Positions 47,957 to 57,396 of a DNA stretch of 64,000 bases are shown piece after piece. A program made the translations under genes and the position numbers. The stretch spans positions 3,720,001-3,784,000 of the forward strand of contig NZ_CP022753.1 in the NCBI RefSeq assembly GCF_002263495.1. Direction: 5' to 3'. The notes beneath the pieces were generated by a model. The model had not been told where the DNA came from and did no database searches. It saw only the letters and a list, made by a program, of their open reading frames with translations. Numbering within the stretch: the stretch's first letter is position 1; every line of letters begins with the position of its first letter. The stretch is from Nocardiopsis gilva YIM 90087 (lineage in GTDB: Bacteria > Actinomycetota > Actinomycetes > Streptosporangiales > Streptosporangiaceae).

Positions 47957-48294
47957 GCCCGGACAGTCCTGGCGGTCAGGGACCCGGACGGCCGCCCCGA
48001 GCGGCTCCCCCCGTCCTGGATCGCCTGACTGCTCACCTAACCGCATCGTCTGCCTGCAGGTCGACGGCATCACCCGCAACGCCCTCGCGGAGGTCTTCAT
48101 CCGATTGTGTGACCCGCCCACATCGGCTCCTGAACCGCTCGCCGCGCTCCTCCTAGCTCGCCAGGAGCGGGCGACCATGAACACCGCAAAACCCCGACCG
48201 CTGCTGATTGTTCCAGGAGCGTACGGCCGGACAGTCTCTGAAGCCGGGCACACTGGCCGACCAACTGAGTGCGGGGGATTCAGGTGGTGCTGGG
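47957..48294. other. Convergent intergenic, no supported gene
   Basis: About 340 bp between converging genes. No strong hairpin was found. Short frames only. Confidence 0.4.
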
Positions 48295-50826
48295 TCAGAT
48301 CGGTGGCTTGGGTGAGATTTTTCCATCCGTTGTCATGCCGAATATTCTCAAATGCTCGACATCGCTGTCACGTCCTTGCTCTTCGAGGAGCTGAAGGAGC
48401 TCTCTGAAGGCATACACATTCCCTTGGTCTATTTGACTGAACAGATCTCCTTCTCGACCAAGTTCTCTGAGTAGTTCTGCAAGGCGAGGTTGCCAATAAC
48501 CGTCTTCGGTTTTGCTCTTATCAATCAAAAGTTGGACCGCTTTTTCGGTCTCCCCATGGGACTTGAGGGCAGCGACCAGTTCCCCCGTTTCGAATCCATG
48601 GATTGCTCCGGTGCTTTCCAGAAGGAGTGCTTCGTCAAATTCTTCGCGCTCGATGAGGGCCTTGCTCAAGTAGCTGCCCGCTGCCCAGCTTCCGGCATCG
48701 GCCCACCGGCGAAGCTCCTTCAGGTGCCCGTGCTTGCCAAGGAGCTTCGCTAACTGGGAGACAGCGCGAACCTCCCCATCCTCCGCAGGAGGAGTCAAGG
48801 CGCGGATCGCCTTTTCGCTCTCACCAAGCAGCTCGAGCAGTTCGGCATACTTGACGATTGCCTCAAGATTTCCACGCTCCGCTCTTATGATGAGTTCGTC
48901 CACCATGTCGTTCTCGACGAGGAAGTCTGAGAGCAGCCAGTCCACCTCCCCGCTTCCCTGGTCGGCGAACTCCCTGAGTAGCTCCAATGCCTCAGTAGAT
49001 TCGCCGTCGCGGATGAGCAGTTGGGCCCGACTCAATGCGGCAGCGAAATACCCAAGCTCGACAAGTTGATCGAGTCGCTCCGCCTGTCCTTCCTGTTCGA
49101 GAAGCTCGCAGAGGAACGTCGCGGCCCATCCATGATCGAAGTCCAGGTCAACGTACCCCTCGAGAACCTCAATGGCCAGTTCGTTTTTTCCTTCATCATG
49201 CAGTAGTTCGGCTATCCTGTACCAGGATCCGGTGTCTTCGGGGGTGATATCCTCCAAAAGGAGGAGGATGGCGTGGACTGGATCGCCCTCCTCGATGAAC
49301 TGGCTGATCGCGTATTCGTTTCCTGATTTCGCGAGGCTGTAGATCTCCTCATAATCAAAGCCAGCGCGGATGACCCGGTAAAGAGGTCCGTCTGGCTCTG
49401 ATGACTCCGACAGCCGATTGGTGATTTCCTCTGCCTCATCGTATCTGCCCAGTCGCTCATACAGGTTCGCCAATTCGTGCATCGCTGACGGCGAACCAGA
49501 TTTCGCTGCCTGCTGGAGGAGTGGAAGCGCCACACTCAGCCGCTGGCAGGCCATGGCAAAACGGCCCACTCTTGCGGCATCGGATCTTTCCTTGAGGTGC
49601 CTTTCGCAGGCGCCCCAAAATGCAGCAGGGGTAGATGCTGAACGGAGTTCGGGGCCGAGTTGCTGGACCAGATAGTCAGCCACCTGAAAGCTTTCCTGTT
49701 CTCCCATGACGTCACCGAAGCCAATGAGTGGCGCTGTGGCACCTACTAACTCCTTACAGGAGTAAGATAGGGCCTTTTCAAACCAGTCACTCGGCGCCAT
49801 TGCCTTCTCGCTCCGATTGCAGTAGCCAGGGGCTGCCATCCGTAACAGTTCCTTCGGGACGCCGTTCCGCACCCCCGCCAGGGTCGCTTCGACCGCAACA
49901 GAGATGACCCCACGAGCGTAGGCGTTTGCGCTGTTCCAACGGAGCATGAGTTCGGGCGCAGCCGCGAGAACCTGGGTGACTCCGAAATCGTCAGAATCCA
50001 AAGCCACTCTCAGCCTGGAGTCGGTATCAGCCACCGAGCGGGCACGCTCCCGTTCGGAGGTCGAGAACTCTGATCCCACGTGCAGCACTGTTGCGAGCTT
50101 CAGCAGAGCCCGTTCCACCGAGTAGACGTCACCTTCACCGGATGAGGGCAGAGTGGTGTAGTCGGAGTAGTAGTTCGGCCAGAGTGTGGCCACCACGACC
50201 ACCTGGTGGGGTGGAGCAAGGAGAGCTCGTACAGCGGTGGCGGTGAGACCACCATCACGGCCCACATGATTCTGAAGTTCGTCCAACCACAACACGAGTC
50301 GGCGTGGTTCGAGCCCGATCAGTTCATGGATCCGTTCGGCTGACGCGGGGCGAAACAGCCACCAGTCTGGTAGCAGTTGCTGGACCGCCTCGTACAGCGA
50401 ACGTGTTTTCCCCACGGAAGAGCCGCCGAGGAGGAGCACGAGGCCGTGACTCTTGCTCGCGGCGTGGATTGCTGCGTGCAATCCTCCGCCTAGGCTGTCG
50501 ATATCTCTCGGGACGTAGGCCGGCAGTCGGCGTTCGTTGTCTTCGGAACAGCGCACAGCATGGTGTACACCCAGCATGAATGGATCGGCGTCGGCAACTC
50601 GAACCAGTCCTAGTGACCGATGGAGCGCACTGGGCTCTTCCTTCTCGGTCCAGAACCCTGAAGGAAGCGGGGGCTCGTTCAGAGCCGGATGGGTGGACTT
50701 CTGAGGCTGTGTGAGCCCCTGAGAGACAGTGATGTCGCCATAGATCGTGTCGGCCTGTACAACCTGACCACGGAGATCATCAGTGGTCACACGGTTGCTG
50801 AGAGAGTTGGTAGGGCTGTCTTCCAT
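48295..50826 (-). CDS. STAND-like P-loop NTPase with C-terminal repeats
   Basis: An 843-residue protein. Near the N-terminus RVTTDDLRGQVVQADTIYGD is the VVQA-type motif found at the front of many actinobacterial STAND/NLR-like proteins. A P-loop follows (LLGGSSVGKTRSLYE, Walker A at 134-141; LVLWLDELQN, Walker B about 180). From about 440 to the end there are TPR/Sel1-like helical repeats (ALPLLQQAAKSGSPSAMHEL and many with D/E spacing). Such proteins often act in signalling or anti-phage defence; no effector domain is visible here. Start at ATG 50826; GTG 50856 is the alternative. Confidence 0.7.
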   Translation of the reverse strand: MEDSPTNSLSNRVTTDDLRGQVVQADTIYGDITVSQGLTQPQKSTHPALNEPPLPSGFWTEKEEPSALHRSLGLVRVADADPFMLGVHHAVRCSEDNERRLPAYVPRDIDSLGGGLHAAIHAASKSHGLVLLLGGSSVGKTRSLYEAVQQLLPDWWLFRPASAERIHELIGLEPRRLVLWLDELQNHVGRDGGLTATAVRALLAPPHQVVVVATLWPNYYSDYTTLPSSGEGDVYSVERALLKLATVLHVGSEFSTSERERARSVADTDSRLRVALDSDDFGVTQVLAAAPELMLRWNSANAYARGVISVAVEATLAGVRNGVPKELLRMAAPGYCNRSEKAMAPSDWFEKALSYSCKELVGATAPLIGFGDVMGEQESFQVADYLVQQLGPELRSASTPAAFWGACERHLKERSDAARVGRFAMACQRLSVALPLLQQAAKSGSPSAMHELANLYERLGRYDEAEEITNRLSESSEPDGPLYRVIRAGFDYEEIYSLAKSGNEYAISQFIEEGDPVHAILLLLEDITPEDTGSWYRIAELLHDEGKNELAIEVLEGYVDLDFDHGWAATFLCELLEQEGQAERLDQLVELGYFAAALSRAQLLIRDGESTEALELLREFADQGSGEVDWLLSDFLVENDMVDELIIRAERGNLEAIVKYAELLELLGESEKAIRALTPPAEDGEVRAVSQLAKLLGKHGHLKELRRWADAGSWAAGSYLSKALIEREEFDEALLLESTGAIHGFETGELVAALKSHGETEKAVQLLIDKSKTEDGYWQPRLAELLRELGREGDLFSQIDQGNVYAFRELLQLLEEQGRDSDVEHLRIFGMTTDGKISPKPPI

Positions 50827-50867
50827 AGGAGTGAATGGTCCTTCGGCATCGATCACTTAGGAGAACG

Positions 50868-51262
50868 CTACCGCTGCAAACCCGACACTCCAGTTGTTGA
50901 TTCGTTTTGCCGTGATTCACCGGCCGTCTGTCTGCGGTAATGGCAGCGCAGGGCATGTGCCTGGTGAGAGCGGCTGAACACCGACCAAGCCAGGACGTAC
51001 TCGCCGCTGGAGCGGGACGGAAACAGGGCATGTAGCAGATGGGCGTTCGCGTCGCAGCTCATCACGATCGACCCCTCCGGGACCGGCCGGTGGCGGCCCT
51101 CCCAGACCCGGCAGACAGCGACGAAGGCGTAGGCGATCACGGCCAGCATGCTCCACCGGTGCCAGGAGGTCCACGTCCTGGCCTGGTGCTCGTCCACTCC
51201 GGCCAGGCCTTTGCCCTGTTGGAAGGACTCCTCCACCCGCCATCGGCAGCCTGCCGACCGCG
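50868..51262 (-). pseudogene. IS701-type transposase C-terminal remnant
   Basis: The minus-strand frame WRVEESFQQGKGLAGVDEHQ and TWTSWHRWSMLAVIAYAFVA is the conserved last helix/DDE glutamate region of IS701-family transposases. The upstream two-thirds are absent and the frame breaks at about 51240. No terminal repeats are seen. Confidence 0.75.
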
Positions 51263-51472
51263 GACCAGATCACCGCCCTTGTCGATCGCTTTGCCCCTCC
51301 TGGATCGCTAGGCCGAACCGGCTAACACCGCTCCCCGGGTCCCGGGCTGGGCTGCACATTAGGAGGGCCTCCCGGCTCCATCCCGAGGCGGTCTGGGCCG
51401 GGAGGCACCCTCTTCCCCTCCCCGCTCTCCTTACTCCGAACTGTGGTGCGGAGAAGGAGAGGTGTAGCGGTC

Positions 51473-52072
51473 CTACCTGTCGACTTCTGCCCAGACGGTG
51501 GTGCTCTGCCTCTGGGCCCCGGGCACGGCGCCCCACCGCCGGGAGCACGCTTCCACGAGAAGTAGGCCTCGGCCGTGCGTTTGGTCGCTATGCGGAGCAC
51601 GCACCCGGGGGAACGTTCCCGGGATCAGCGGACCCTCGTCGGTGACCTCGATCAGGACAGAATCGGGACGGCGGGTCAGAGCGATGTCGATGTCGCCACC
51701 GGCCCCGGACCGTGTGTGATGGAGCGCGTTGGTGACCAGCTCGCTGACGACCAGCTCAGCCCAGCCCGTCCGACCGCCGATGCCGGTCCCGGCCTCGCGG
51801 ACCCATTGCCGTGCCAACCGCACCGACTTGGGAACGCAGGGGAAGCTCTTGCTACGGGGCTGCCCGCGCCGAGGGAGAAGCGGGTCGTTGAGGAACGCGG
51901 ATACGGCGGTGAGGTGGTCGAAGCTGATGAGGTGGCCGCTGCTGGAGTTGCGGAGTGTGTAGCGGTAGCCGTTGGTGGTGCGGTGCCGGTCGAGGTCATA
52001 GCCCAGGGCCCGGGCATCGGACTCGACCGACGCGAAGTCGCCCGCGCGTGCTGGGGATTCGGTGGCCATCAC
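51473..52072 (-). CDS. RsbW-like HATPase protein
   Basis: A 199-residue protein. WAELVVSELVTNALHHTRSG is the N-box of GHKL ATPases, and VLIEVTDEG and THGRGLLLVE are the G1 and G2 boxes. In Streptomyces-type genomes such single-domain ATPases stand beside XRE-DUF5753 and DUF397 genes, as here, and act as anti-sigma-like regulators. An N-terminal 70 residues (TLRNSSSGHLISFDHL) form a small extra domain. Divergent from the XRE gene. Confidence 0.88.
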   Translation of the reverse strand: MMATESPARAGDFASVESDARALGYDLDRHRTTNGYRYTLRNSSSGHLISFDHLTAVSAFLNDPLLPRRGQPRSKSFPCVPKSVRLARQWVREAGTGIGGRTGWAELVVSELVTNALHHTRSGAGGDIDIALTRRPDSVLIEVTDEGPLIPGTFPRVRAPHSDQTHGRGLLLVEACSRRWGAVPGAQRQSTTVWAEVDR

Positions 52073-52315
52073 AGGTCACCCCTCCCCCAGGACGCGTGCT
52101 CACTGCTGTGTGGAGCGGTGTTAGCATTTCGCATGTTCTCGCCTGCCTTACTCAGGTGGGAGCCACGCCTCGGGGCTAATTGGGTGGCCGCCGAGGCTTT
52201 TTTCATGCGCTAACCACAATGCCCACACACCCTCTGACCTGCCATGGAAGCCACATATAAAGTCATTTCTGTTGATGGCGTGGCGATCTGTGAAGCTATC
52301 GTGTAGGCAAGTGGC

Positions 52316-53128
52316 ATGAATCCTGAGGTAAATCCTGCATGGGAGAGGTTCGGCGTGGAGGTCAAGAAGCTCCGCTCCAAGGCCGGACTTACACAGGTCC
52401 AAATCCACAGCAAGACCGGCATCTCAGCCTCGATGCTGTCCGCCATCGAGAATGCGACACGCGCCCCAAAACGGAATCACGCGGAACTACTGGACAAAGC
52501 TCTCTCCACAGGCGGGGCTCTAGTCAGACTCTGGCTCGACATTAACGACAGCGTGAACGTGCCCGACTGGTGGCGAAATATCGGGATCATGGAGCGCAAC
52601 GCGGTGGAGATCCGTGAATATCAGATGGTCCTGATCCCTGGACTGCTACAAACTGACGCATATGCTCGTACCGTCATGCGGACCGTGCGCCGCTGGGATC
52701 CCCCCGAAGTCATCGAGCAGGATGTCGAGGCGCGAATGTCTCGCTGGGACAAGCTGCGCGACGACGTGTTCCTGTGGTTCGTCGTTGACGAATACGCCCT
52801 CACGCGTGTCGTTGGTGACACGCAGATGATGCGAGATCAGTTGGACCGAGTACTCGACCTGATCTCCAAGGAGAGGATTTCGTTTCAAGTGATCACCCAG
52901 CCGAAGCCCCTCCATCCTGGGATGAGCGGACCTCTACGTCTCCTTGACTTCCACGACCGGAGCCCGGTAGCGCTGGTGGAGCATCTTGTAGGCGAAGAGG
53001 TCGTGGACGATTCCAACCGTTTCCGAGTCCGGCACTGCCGGACACTCTTCGGCGCACTCCAGGCGGAAGCACTGTCCCTGTCCGAGTCTGCGAGCATGCT
53101 CAAGAAGATCAGAGAGGACTATCAATGA
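52316..53128 (+). CDS. XRE-family regulator with DUF5753 domain
   Basis: A 270-residue protein. VKKLRSKAGLTQVQIHSKTGISASMLSAIE is the helix-turn-helix; residues about 90-265 match DUF5753 (EIREYQMVLIPGLLQTDAYA, RQ/RW start, MSGPLRLLDF). Members pair with a DUF397 protein and control development or metabolite genes. The stop overlaps the DUF397 start by 4 bases (ATGA). ATG 52316 lacks a strong SD. Confidence 0.93.
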   Translation: MNPEVNPAWERFGVEVKKLRSKAGLTQVQIHSKTGISASMLSAIENATRAPKRNHAELLDKALSTGGALVRLWLDINDSVNVPDWWRNIGIMERNAVEIREYQMVLIPGLLQTDAYARTVMRTVRRWDPPEVIEQDVEARMSRWDKLRDDVFLWFVVDEYALTRVVGDTQMMRDQLDRVLDLISKERISFQVITQPKPLHPGMSGPLRLLDFHDRSPVALVEHLVGEEVVDDSNRFRVRHCRTLFGALQAEALSLSESASMLKKIREDYQ

Positions 53129-53307
53129 TCAGATCCCAGTGGCACAAGTCAAGCTACAGCGGCGGCAGCACCGGGGCATGCGTTGAGGTCTCTGAAGGCC
53201 AGACGACCGCCGTGCGCGACACACAGCACCGCGACCATGGACACCTTGCGTTCCCCAGCGCAGAGTGGACAGCGTTCCTCACCTCGGTGAAGGACAGACA
53301 CTTGTAA
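53125..53307 (+). CDS. DUF397 small protein
   Basis: A 60-residue protein. WHKSSYSGGSTGACVEVSEG and AVRDTQHRD and FPSAEWTAFLTSVK are the standard DUF397 blocks. It is the partner of the preceding XRE-DUF5753 regulator, with which it is translationally coupled. These act as antagonists or co-factors of their cognate regulator in Streptomyces-type systems. Confidence 0.93.
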   Translation: MIRSQWHKSSYSGGSTGACVEVSEGQTTAVRDTQHRDHGHLAFPSAEWTAFLTSVKDRHL

Positions 53308-53386
53308 CAGCCGACCAGGAACGGAGGCTCCGCCCCCAGACCCCGCGTGGAGTCTCCCCGTCGGCCCGGCGCGGAAGCGAGCGACG

Positions 53387-53935
53387 GTGGAACCAAGTAC
53401 GCGCGACGTTCTGGTCCTCATCGACATGCAGAACGGCTTCATCCGACCCGCATCCGCTCATGTCGTGCCCGAGGTCGTCGGACTGGTCCACGACTGGGTG
53501 GCGGCCGGGGGCGCGGTGTTGTTCACTCGCTACCTCAACTACCCGGGCAGCCCCTACACCCGCATTCTCGACTGGCACAAGTGCCAGACCTCGCCCGAGG
53601 TCGACATCATCCCCGAGCTGATCCCCTACATCGAGTCCGGCGTGGTGCTGAACAAGACCGTCTACTCCGTCTTCACCGAGGAGGGCTCAGTCCTGGTCAA
53701 AGAACACGGCTGGGAGAACCTCTACTTCTGCGGCATCGACACCGAAGCCTGTGTCATGCAGAGCGCCATCGGCGCGTTCGAGCGCGGGCTGACCCCACAC
53801 GTCATCACCGACGCCTGCGCTTCGCACGACCACGCCGACCTCCACCGCGCCGGACTCATGCTCCTCCGCAAGAACATCGGACCCCGGCAGCTGATCACCC
53901 GGGCCGACCTCTCCCTCAGGCCCACAGAGGCCTAA
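53387..53935 (+). CDS. Isochorismatase-family cysteine hydrolase
   Basis: A 182-residue protein. The catalytic triad is visible: Asp in VLIDMQNGFI, Lys in VLNKTVYSVF, and Cys122 in CGIDTEACVMQSAIGAFERG. This subfamily hydrolyses amides or nicotinamide-like or isochorismate-like compounds. The substrate is not readable. GTG 53387 is chosen with a weak upstream purine tract. No operon partner is obvious. Confidence 0.88.
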   Translation: MEPSTRDVLVLIDMQNGFIRPASAHVVPEVVGLVHDWVAAGGAVLFTRYLNYPGSPYTRILDWHKCQTSPEVDIIPELIPYIESGVVLNKTVYSVFTEEGSVLVKEHGWENLYFCGIDTEACVMQSAIGAFERGLTPHVITDACASHDHADLHRAGLMLLRKNIGPRQLITRADLSLRPTEA

Positions 53936-54600
53936 ATCTCCGAATTACCCATTTTGTTCTTTTTATTCGGCTTGGTCGACCCACGACCAAGCCCTCCTTG
54001 CGTTGCATTATGTTGGTCTGTCCGGACATTTCGTCTCTTTCGGATGTTCGCACTCTCCCGCCCAGCACTAGAGAGCTTGCCGACACGTCACAACGCGCCC
54101 AACGTGACTGCTGAATTTGTGGCTCACCAGCGCTCCAGCAGCAACAAGACACAGAAATCCTCTCCTGCTGCCCTTGGCGTAGGAATTTAATCAATCAACA
54201 ACAGTTGCACGTTAAACAAAAGATGCATTGCGCAAGGGCTTGCATGAAGCACTCTCGCGTGCGAGCATCAGATTCAGACTTCTTCGCCGAACGATAAAAC
54301 ATTCATCGAAACCGATCCTTACCAACCATTCGGATTTCTTTTCCCTTGACACCAGTTCCCCTTTTCGCGCCTGCTTGTGAATTTATGGCCGTCGCCCACA
54401 ATCACGAGAGGCACGAAGGGGAATGTTTTCGCGCTCATCGCAATGGGATAGCCACAGGAGCGACGACTGTCGGAACCACCACGACTGCCGACACCTATCG
54501 CGAACCGCGCAAACAAGAGAAAGAGGCTTCTGAGGCCCATCACGCCTACAGGAGAAATCCCCTCCTGCAGGATTCGACAACTCAAATGCAAAGGCAAGAA
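53936..54600. other. Long AT-richer leader before the decarboxylase cluster
   Basis: About 665 bp with a clear drop in GC, particularly 54190-54340. It should contain the promoter for the cluster. Open frames are present (one joins the decarboxylase frame upstream) but lack ribosome sites and homology. Confidence 0.4.
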
Positions 54601-55788
54601 ATGACACACAACGAATTTGAGCCCAGCGCCACGATCGATGACTTCATCGAGAAGATCCGTCGTTGGTACGAAGAGGACTATCAAGGGTTTCGTACCATGT
54701 ATGACGCGGCGGTCGAGAACGTGAAACCGCTTCCTGATGACACGCCGGACGAAGTCAGCTACGACTGGAGAAATAACACCATCGAGGACCTGTGTAACTT
54801 CTTCCGCAGTTGGTATGAGTGGAAGCCAGGGGTCCACGACGGGCTGAACTATATCGAGATGTTCAGCTGGCTCAGCTACGAGAACGACTACGGGATGGTC
54901 TTCTTCACTTCCGGTCCGGGATACCAAATGACCGCTGAGTTCACGGAGCTGCAGGGACAGTACATGGACTCCCCGGACTCACTCCCGCTTGTGAAGGCGT
55001 GGGAAGATCAGCTCGGGCAGAGCATGGATGACTATGTCATCCCGCCCGAGGGCTTCAAGAACTTCAATGAATTCTTCGCCCGCGCTGTGAAGCCGGGTAA
55101 GCGGCCGATTGATGCGCCCGACGACAAGTCGGTAGTGGTCGCGCCGGCCGACTGTGTCATCAACATGATCGTCGATGAGTTGACTGAAACCACGCCCATC
55201 CCGGTCAAGACGGTCACCATGAACGTCAAAGAACTGCTCGGCGATTCCCCCTATGCCGACAAGTTCATCGGGGGCACCGCCGTATCCTGCATCCTCATGC
55301 CCGATATGTACCACTGCTACCACGCTCCGGTCGAAGGCAAGGTGGTGGAGTCACGCGATGACGTCGGCGGGATCTACTACGGGATGCGGGACTTCCCCGA
55401 CCTTCTCAACAAGGGAGACGTGGGCTACGGATACGACTACAGCATGTTCGACAACTTCCGTCGAGGCTATCTCGTTATCGACACGGAGGACTTGGACCGC
55501 GGGCATGTGGGAATGGTGCCTGTCGGACTCAACTCGATAGCCTCCGTCCAGTTCCTGGAGAAGTTCAAGAGCGTCTCGCGCCCCCAACGAGTCCCGGTGG
55601 ACAAGGGGGAGAAGATCGGATTCTTCAAATACGGCGGGTCACTGAACATCCTCCTGTTCGAGAAGGGGCGGTTCCCTGCACTCCGACTGCACCAGGGCCA
55701 GCGCATCGGGCACTTCGAGAGCAAGGAAACATCGCTCGGGCTCTTTTCGGGTTCCTGGCGTACGCCGTCCAGGCGACGCCGGTTCTGA
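54601..55788 (+). CDS. PSD-family pyruvoyl decarboxylase (PsiD-like)
   Basis: A 395-residue protein. The C-terminal half is a phosphatidylserine-decarboxylase domain: MYHCYHAPVEGKVV (catalytic His), GHVGMVPVG, and FFKYGGSLNILLFEKG with the self-cleavage Ser347 of the GGS motif that generates the pyruvoyl group. The N-terminal ~150 residues match the PSD-associated domain seen in fungal PsiD-like amino acid decarboxylases, not the membrane-anchored bacterial Psd. No membrane anchor is present. A soluble amino-acid decarboxylase is likely, which is inference. The ATG follows AAGGCAAGAA. It starts a three-gene cluster. Confidence 0.85.
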   Translation: MTHNEFEPSATIDDFIEKIRRWYEEDYQGFRTMYDAAVENVKPLPDDTPDEVSYDWRNNTIEDLCNFFRSWYEWKPGVHDGLNYIEMFSWLSYENDYGMVFFTSGPGYQMTAEFTELQGQYMDSPDSLPLVKAWEDQLGQSMDDYVIPPEGFKNFNEFFARAVKPGKRPIDAPDDKSVVVAPADCVINMIVDELTETTPIPVKTVTMNVKELLGDSPYADKFIGGTAVSCILMPDMYHCYHAPVEGKVVESRDDVGGIYYGMRDFPDLLNKGDVGYGYDYSMFDNFRRGYLVIDTEDLDRGHVGMVPVGLNSIASVQFLEKFKSVSRPQRVPVDKGEKIGFFKYGGSLNILLFEKGRFPALRLHQGQRIGHFESKETSLGLFSGSWRTPSRRRRF

Positions 55789-55811
55789 TTTCCTCTCTTC
55801 TCACATACCGA

Positions 55812-57218
55812 ATGGACGGTGACCACGTGTCTTGGGATCTCGTCACCTCAATCCCGTCGAACCTCGGGAACACCCTTCCTATTGATCTGTATACCGCAGG
55901 AACCAAGAAGTCCCGCTCCTACGCCGGGCATGTCGACATCGACAGCAAGGTGCATCGCGGCAACAAGAATCACCTCTTCTACTGGTTCTTCGAGAGTCAG
56001 ACGTGCAGCCCGCACGTCTCCGTCGCTGATCAGCAGGAACTGATCAGCGAAACCCCACTGATCATCTGGCTTAACGGCGGCCCGGGCGCCTCCTCGCTGC
56101 TGGGTCTGTTCCTGGAGAACGGGCCGTTCACCATCAGTGGCGACGCGACCGGGACGATATCCGTGAATCCCGCCAGCTGGAACCAGGAGGCGCACGTCGT
56201 CTACTGGGATCAGCCCATCGGCACCGGATACAGTTATGCAGAATCTCGGGAGTATGTGCACAATGAAGAAGACCTCAGCCAGATGTTCTGGGAGGGTCTG
56301 CAGGAGTTCTTCAAGCTGCACCCCGAGTACGCGGAATGCCCGGTCTACCTCTGCGGCGAAAGCTATGCCGGAAAATATGTTCCGGCGATCGCCCTGAAGA
56401 TTGACGAGCAGAACAACAGGGCCGCGCAGAAGGATGTGCCGATCAAGCTTCATGGAGCATCCGTCGGCAACGGCTGGATCAAGCCCGAGCTGTCACTCCG
56501 GGTGATGATTGACTATGTCTATGCGACCGGGTTCATCGGAGGCGCACAAAAGAAGAAGCTGCAAGAATCATACGCCGAATTCCAGAAGGCACTGCACGCA
56601 GGCGACATGGAGCGAGCCACCAAGCTCGGAAATGACCTTGTGGTCACGACGCTGGCGTATGGAGGCAACTTCGATCTTTACGACGTGCGGCGTTGGGACG
56701 ACCTGTCCATGGGAGCGCTGGACTCATATCTGAACAGCAATGACGTCAAGAGCGCCCTGCACGTTCCCTGGGAAGTGACCTGGCAATCTGCGGACAATGA
56801 GGGGCCGGTGGCAGAAGCCCTTGTGGAAGACAACATGAAGGACTGCTCCGGACTTTTCGCAGAGCTCCTCGGCAAGGACTATCGGCTTCTCTTCTACACT
56901 GGGAACTTCGACACAGCGTGCGGGTATCAGAGCACGGAGGAGATTCTGTCCGACCTCAATAAATGGGGAGACAGCACGGAGGACGAGCACTGGTTCAACG
57001 CTCCTCGGCGGATCTGGACACAGGCGCAGGGAAATCCGAAGGGGTTCGTCCGCCAGTACCGGAACCTAATGCAGGTCAGCGTGCCGGGCTCCGGACACCA
57101 GGTACCCGCTTTCCAGCCGCAGATATGCCGGGAGATGATCTACAACTGGATCTTCAAGCACCCCTTCCCAGGCTACGATCCAACAGCGGCCGCTCAAGGC
57201 GACAGTTTCAGCGGGTAG
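55812..57218 (+). CDS. Serine carboxypeptidase-like (S10) protein without signal peptide
   Basis: A 468-residue S10-family protein. Oxyanion motif NGGPGASS, nucleophile CGESYAGKYVP (S184), Asp367 in TGNFDTACGY and His429 in GSGHQVPAFQP complete the triad. S10 enzymes are common in eukaryotes and less so in bacteria, and are usually secreted or vacuolar. Here the N-terminus (MDGDHVSWDLVTS) shows no signal, so the protein would be cytosolic. It might trim a C-terminal residue or act as an acyltransferase, as plant SCPL proteins do. Start ATG 55812 or GTG 55827. It is 23 bases after the decarboxylase gene. Confidence 0.9.
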   Translation: MDGDHVSWDLVTSIPSNLGNTLPIDLYTAGTKKSRSYAGHVDIDSKVHRGNKNHLFYWFFESQTCSPHVSVADQQELISETPLIIWLNGGPGASSLLGLFLENGPFTISGDATGTISVNPASWNQEAHVVYWDQPIGTGYSYAESREYVHNEEDLSQMFWEGLQEFFKLHPEYAECPVYLCGESYAGKYVPAIALKIDEQNNRAAQKDVPIKLHGASVGNGWIKPELSLRVMIDYVYATGFIGGAQKKKLQESYAEFQKALHAGDMERATKLGNDLVVTTLAYGGNFDLYDVRRWDDLSMGALDSYLNSNDVKSALHVPWEVTWQSADNEGPVAEALVEDNMKDCSGLFAELLGKDYRLLFYTGNFDTACGYQSTEEILSDLNKWGDSTEDEHWFNAPRRIWTQAQGNPKGFVRQYRNLMQVSVPGSGHQVPAFQPQICREMIYNWIFKHPFPGYDPTAAAQGDSFSG

Positions 57219-57396
57219 AGGAATTCGCCTCTGCGAGCCCAGCGAACAGAAGGTGTCTGAAAAGGTCCAGGGTGGCATTCAGGCAAGGCGGCGCAGTCGA
57301 ATCATATTCATCGCGATGCCGACGCTTGCCCTTCCTCAAGAGCAGCGAAATCAACCATGCCTGACAGCGCCATCAGCTATGCGAGGAGAGGTCAGC

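Noticed and set aside
54601-55788. Ordinary phosphatidylserine decarboxylase of lipid synthesis
   Set aside because: No membrane anchor, longer PsiD-like N-terminal domain, GGS rather than LGST, no pssA neighbour.
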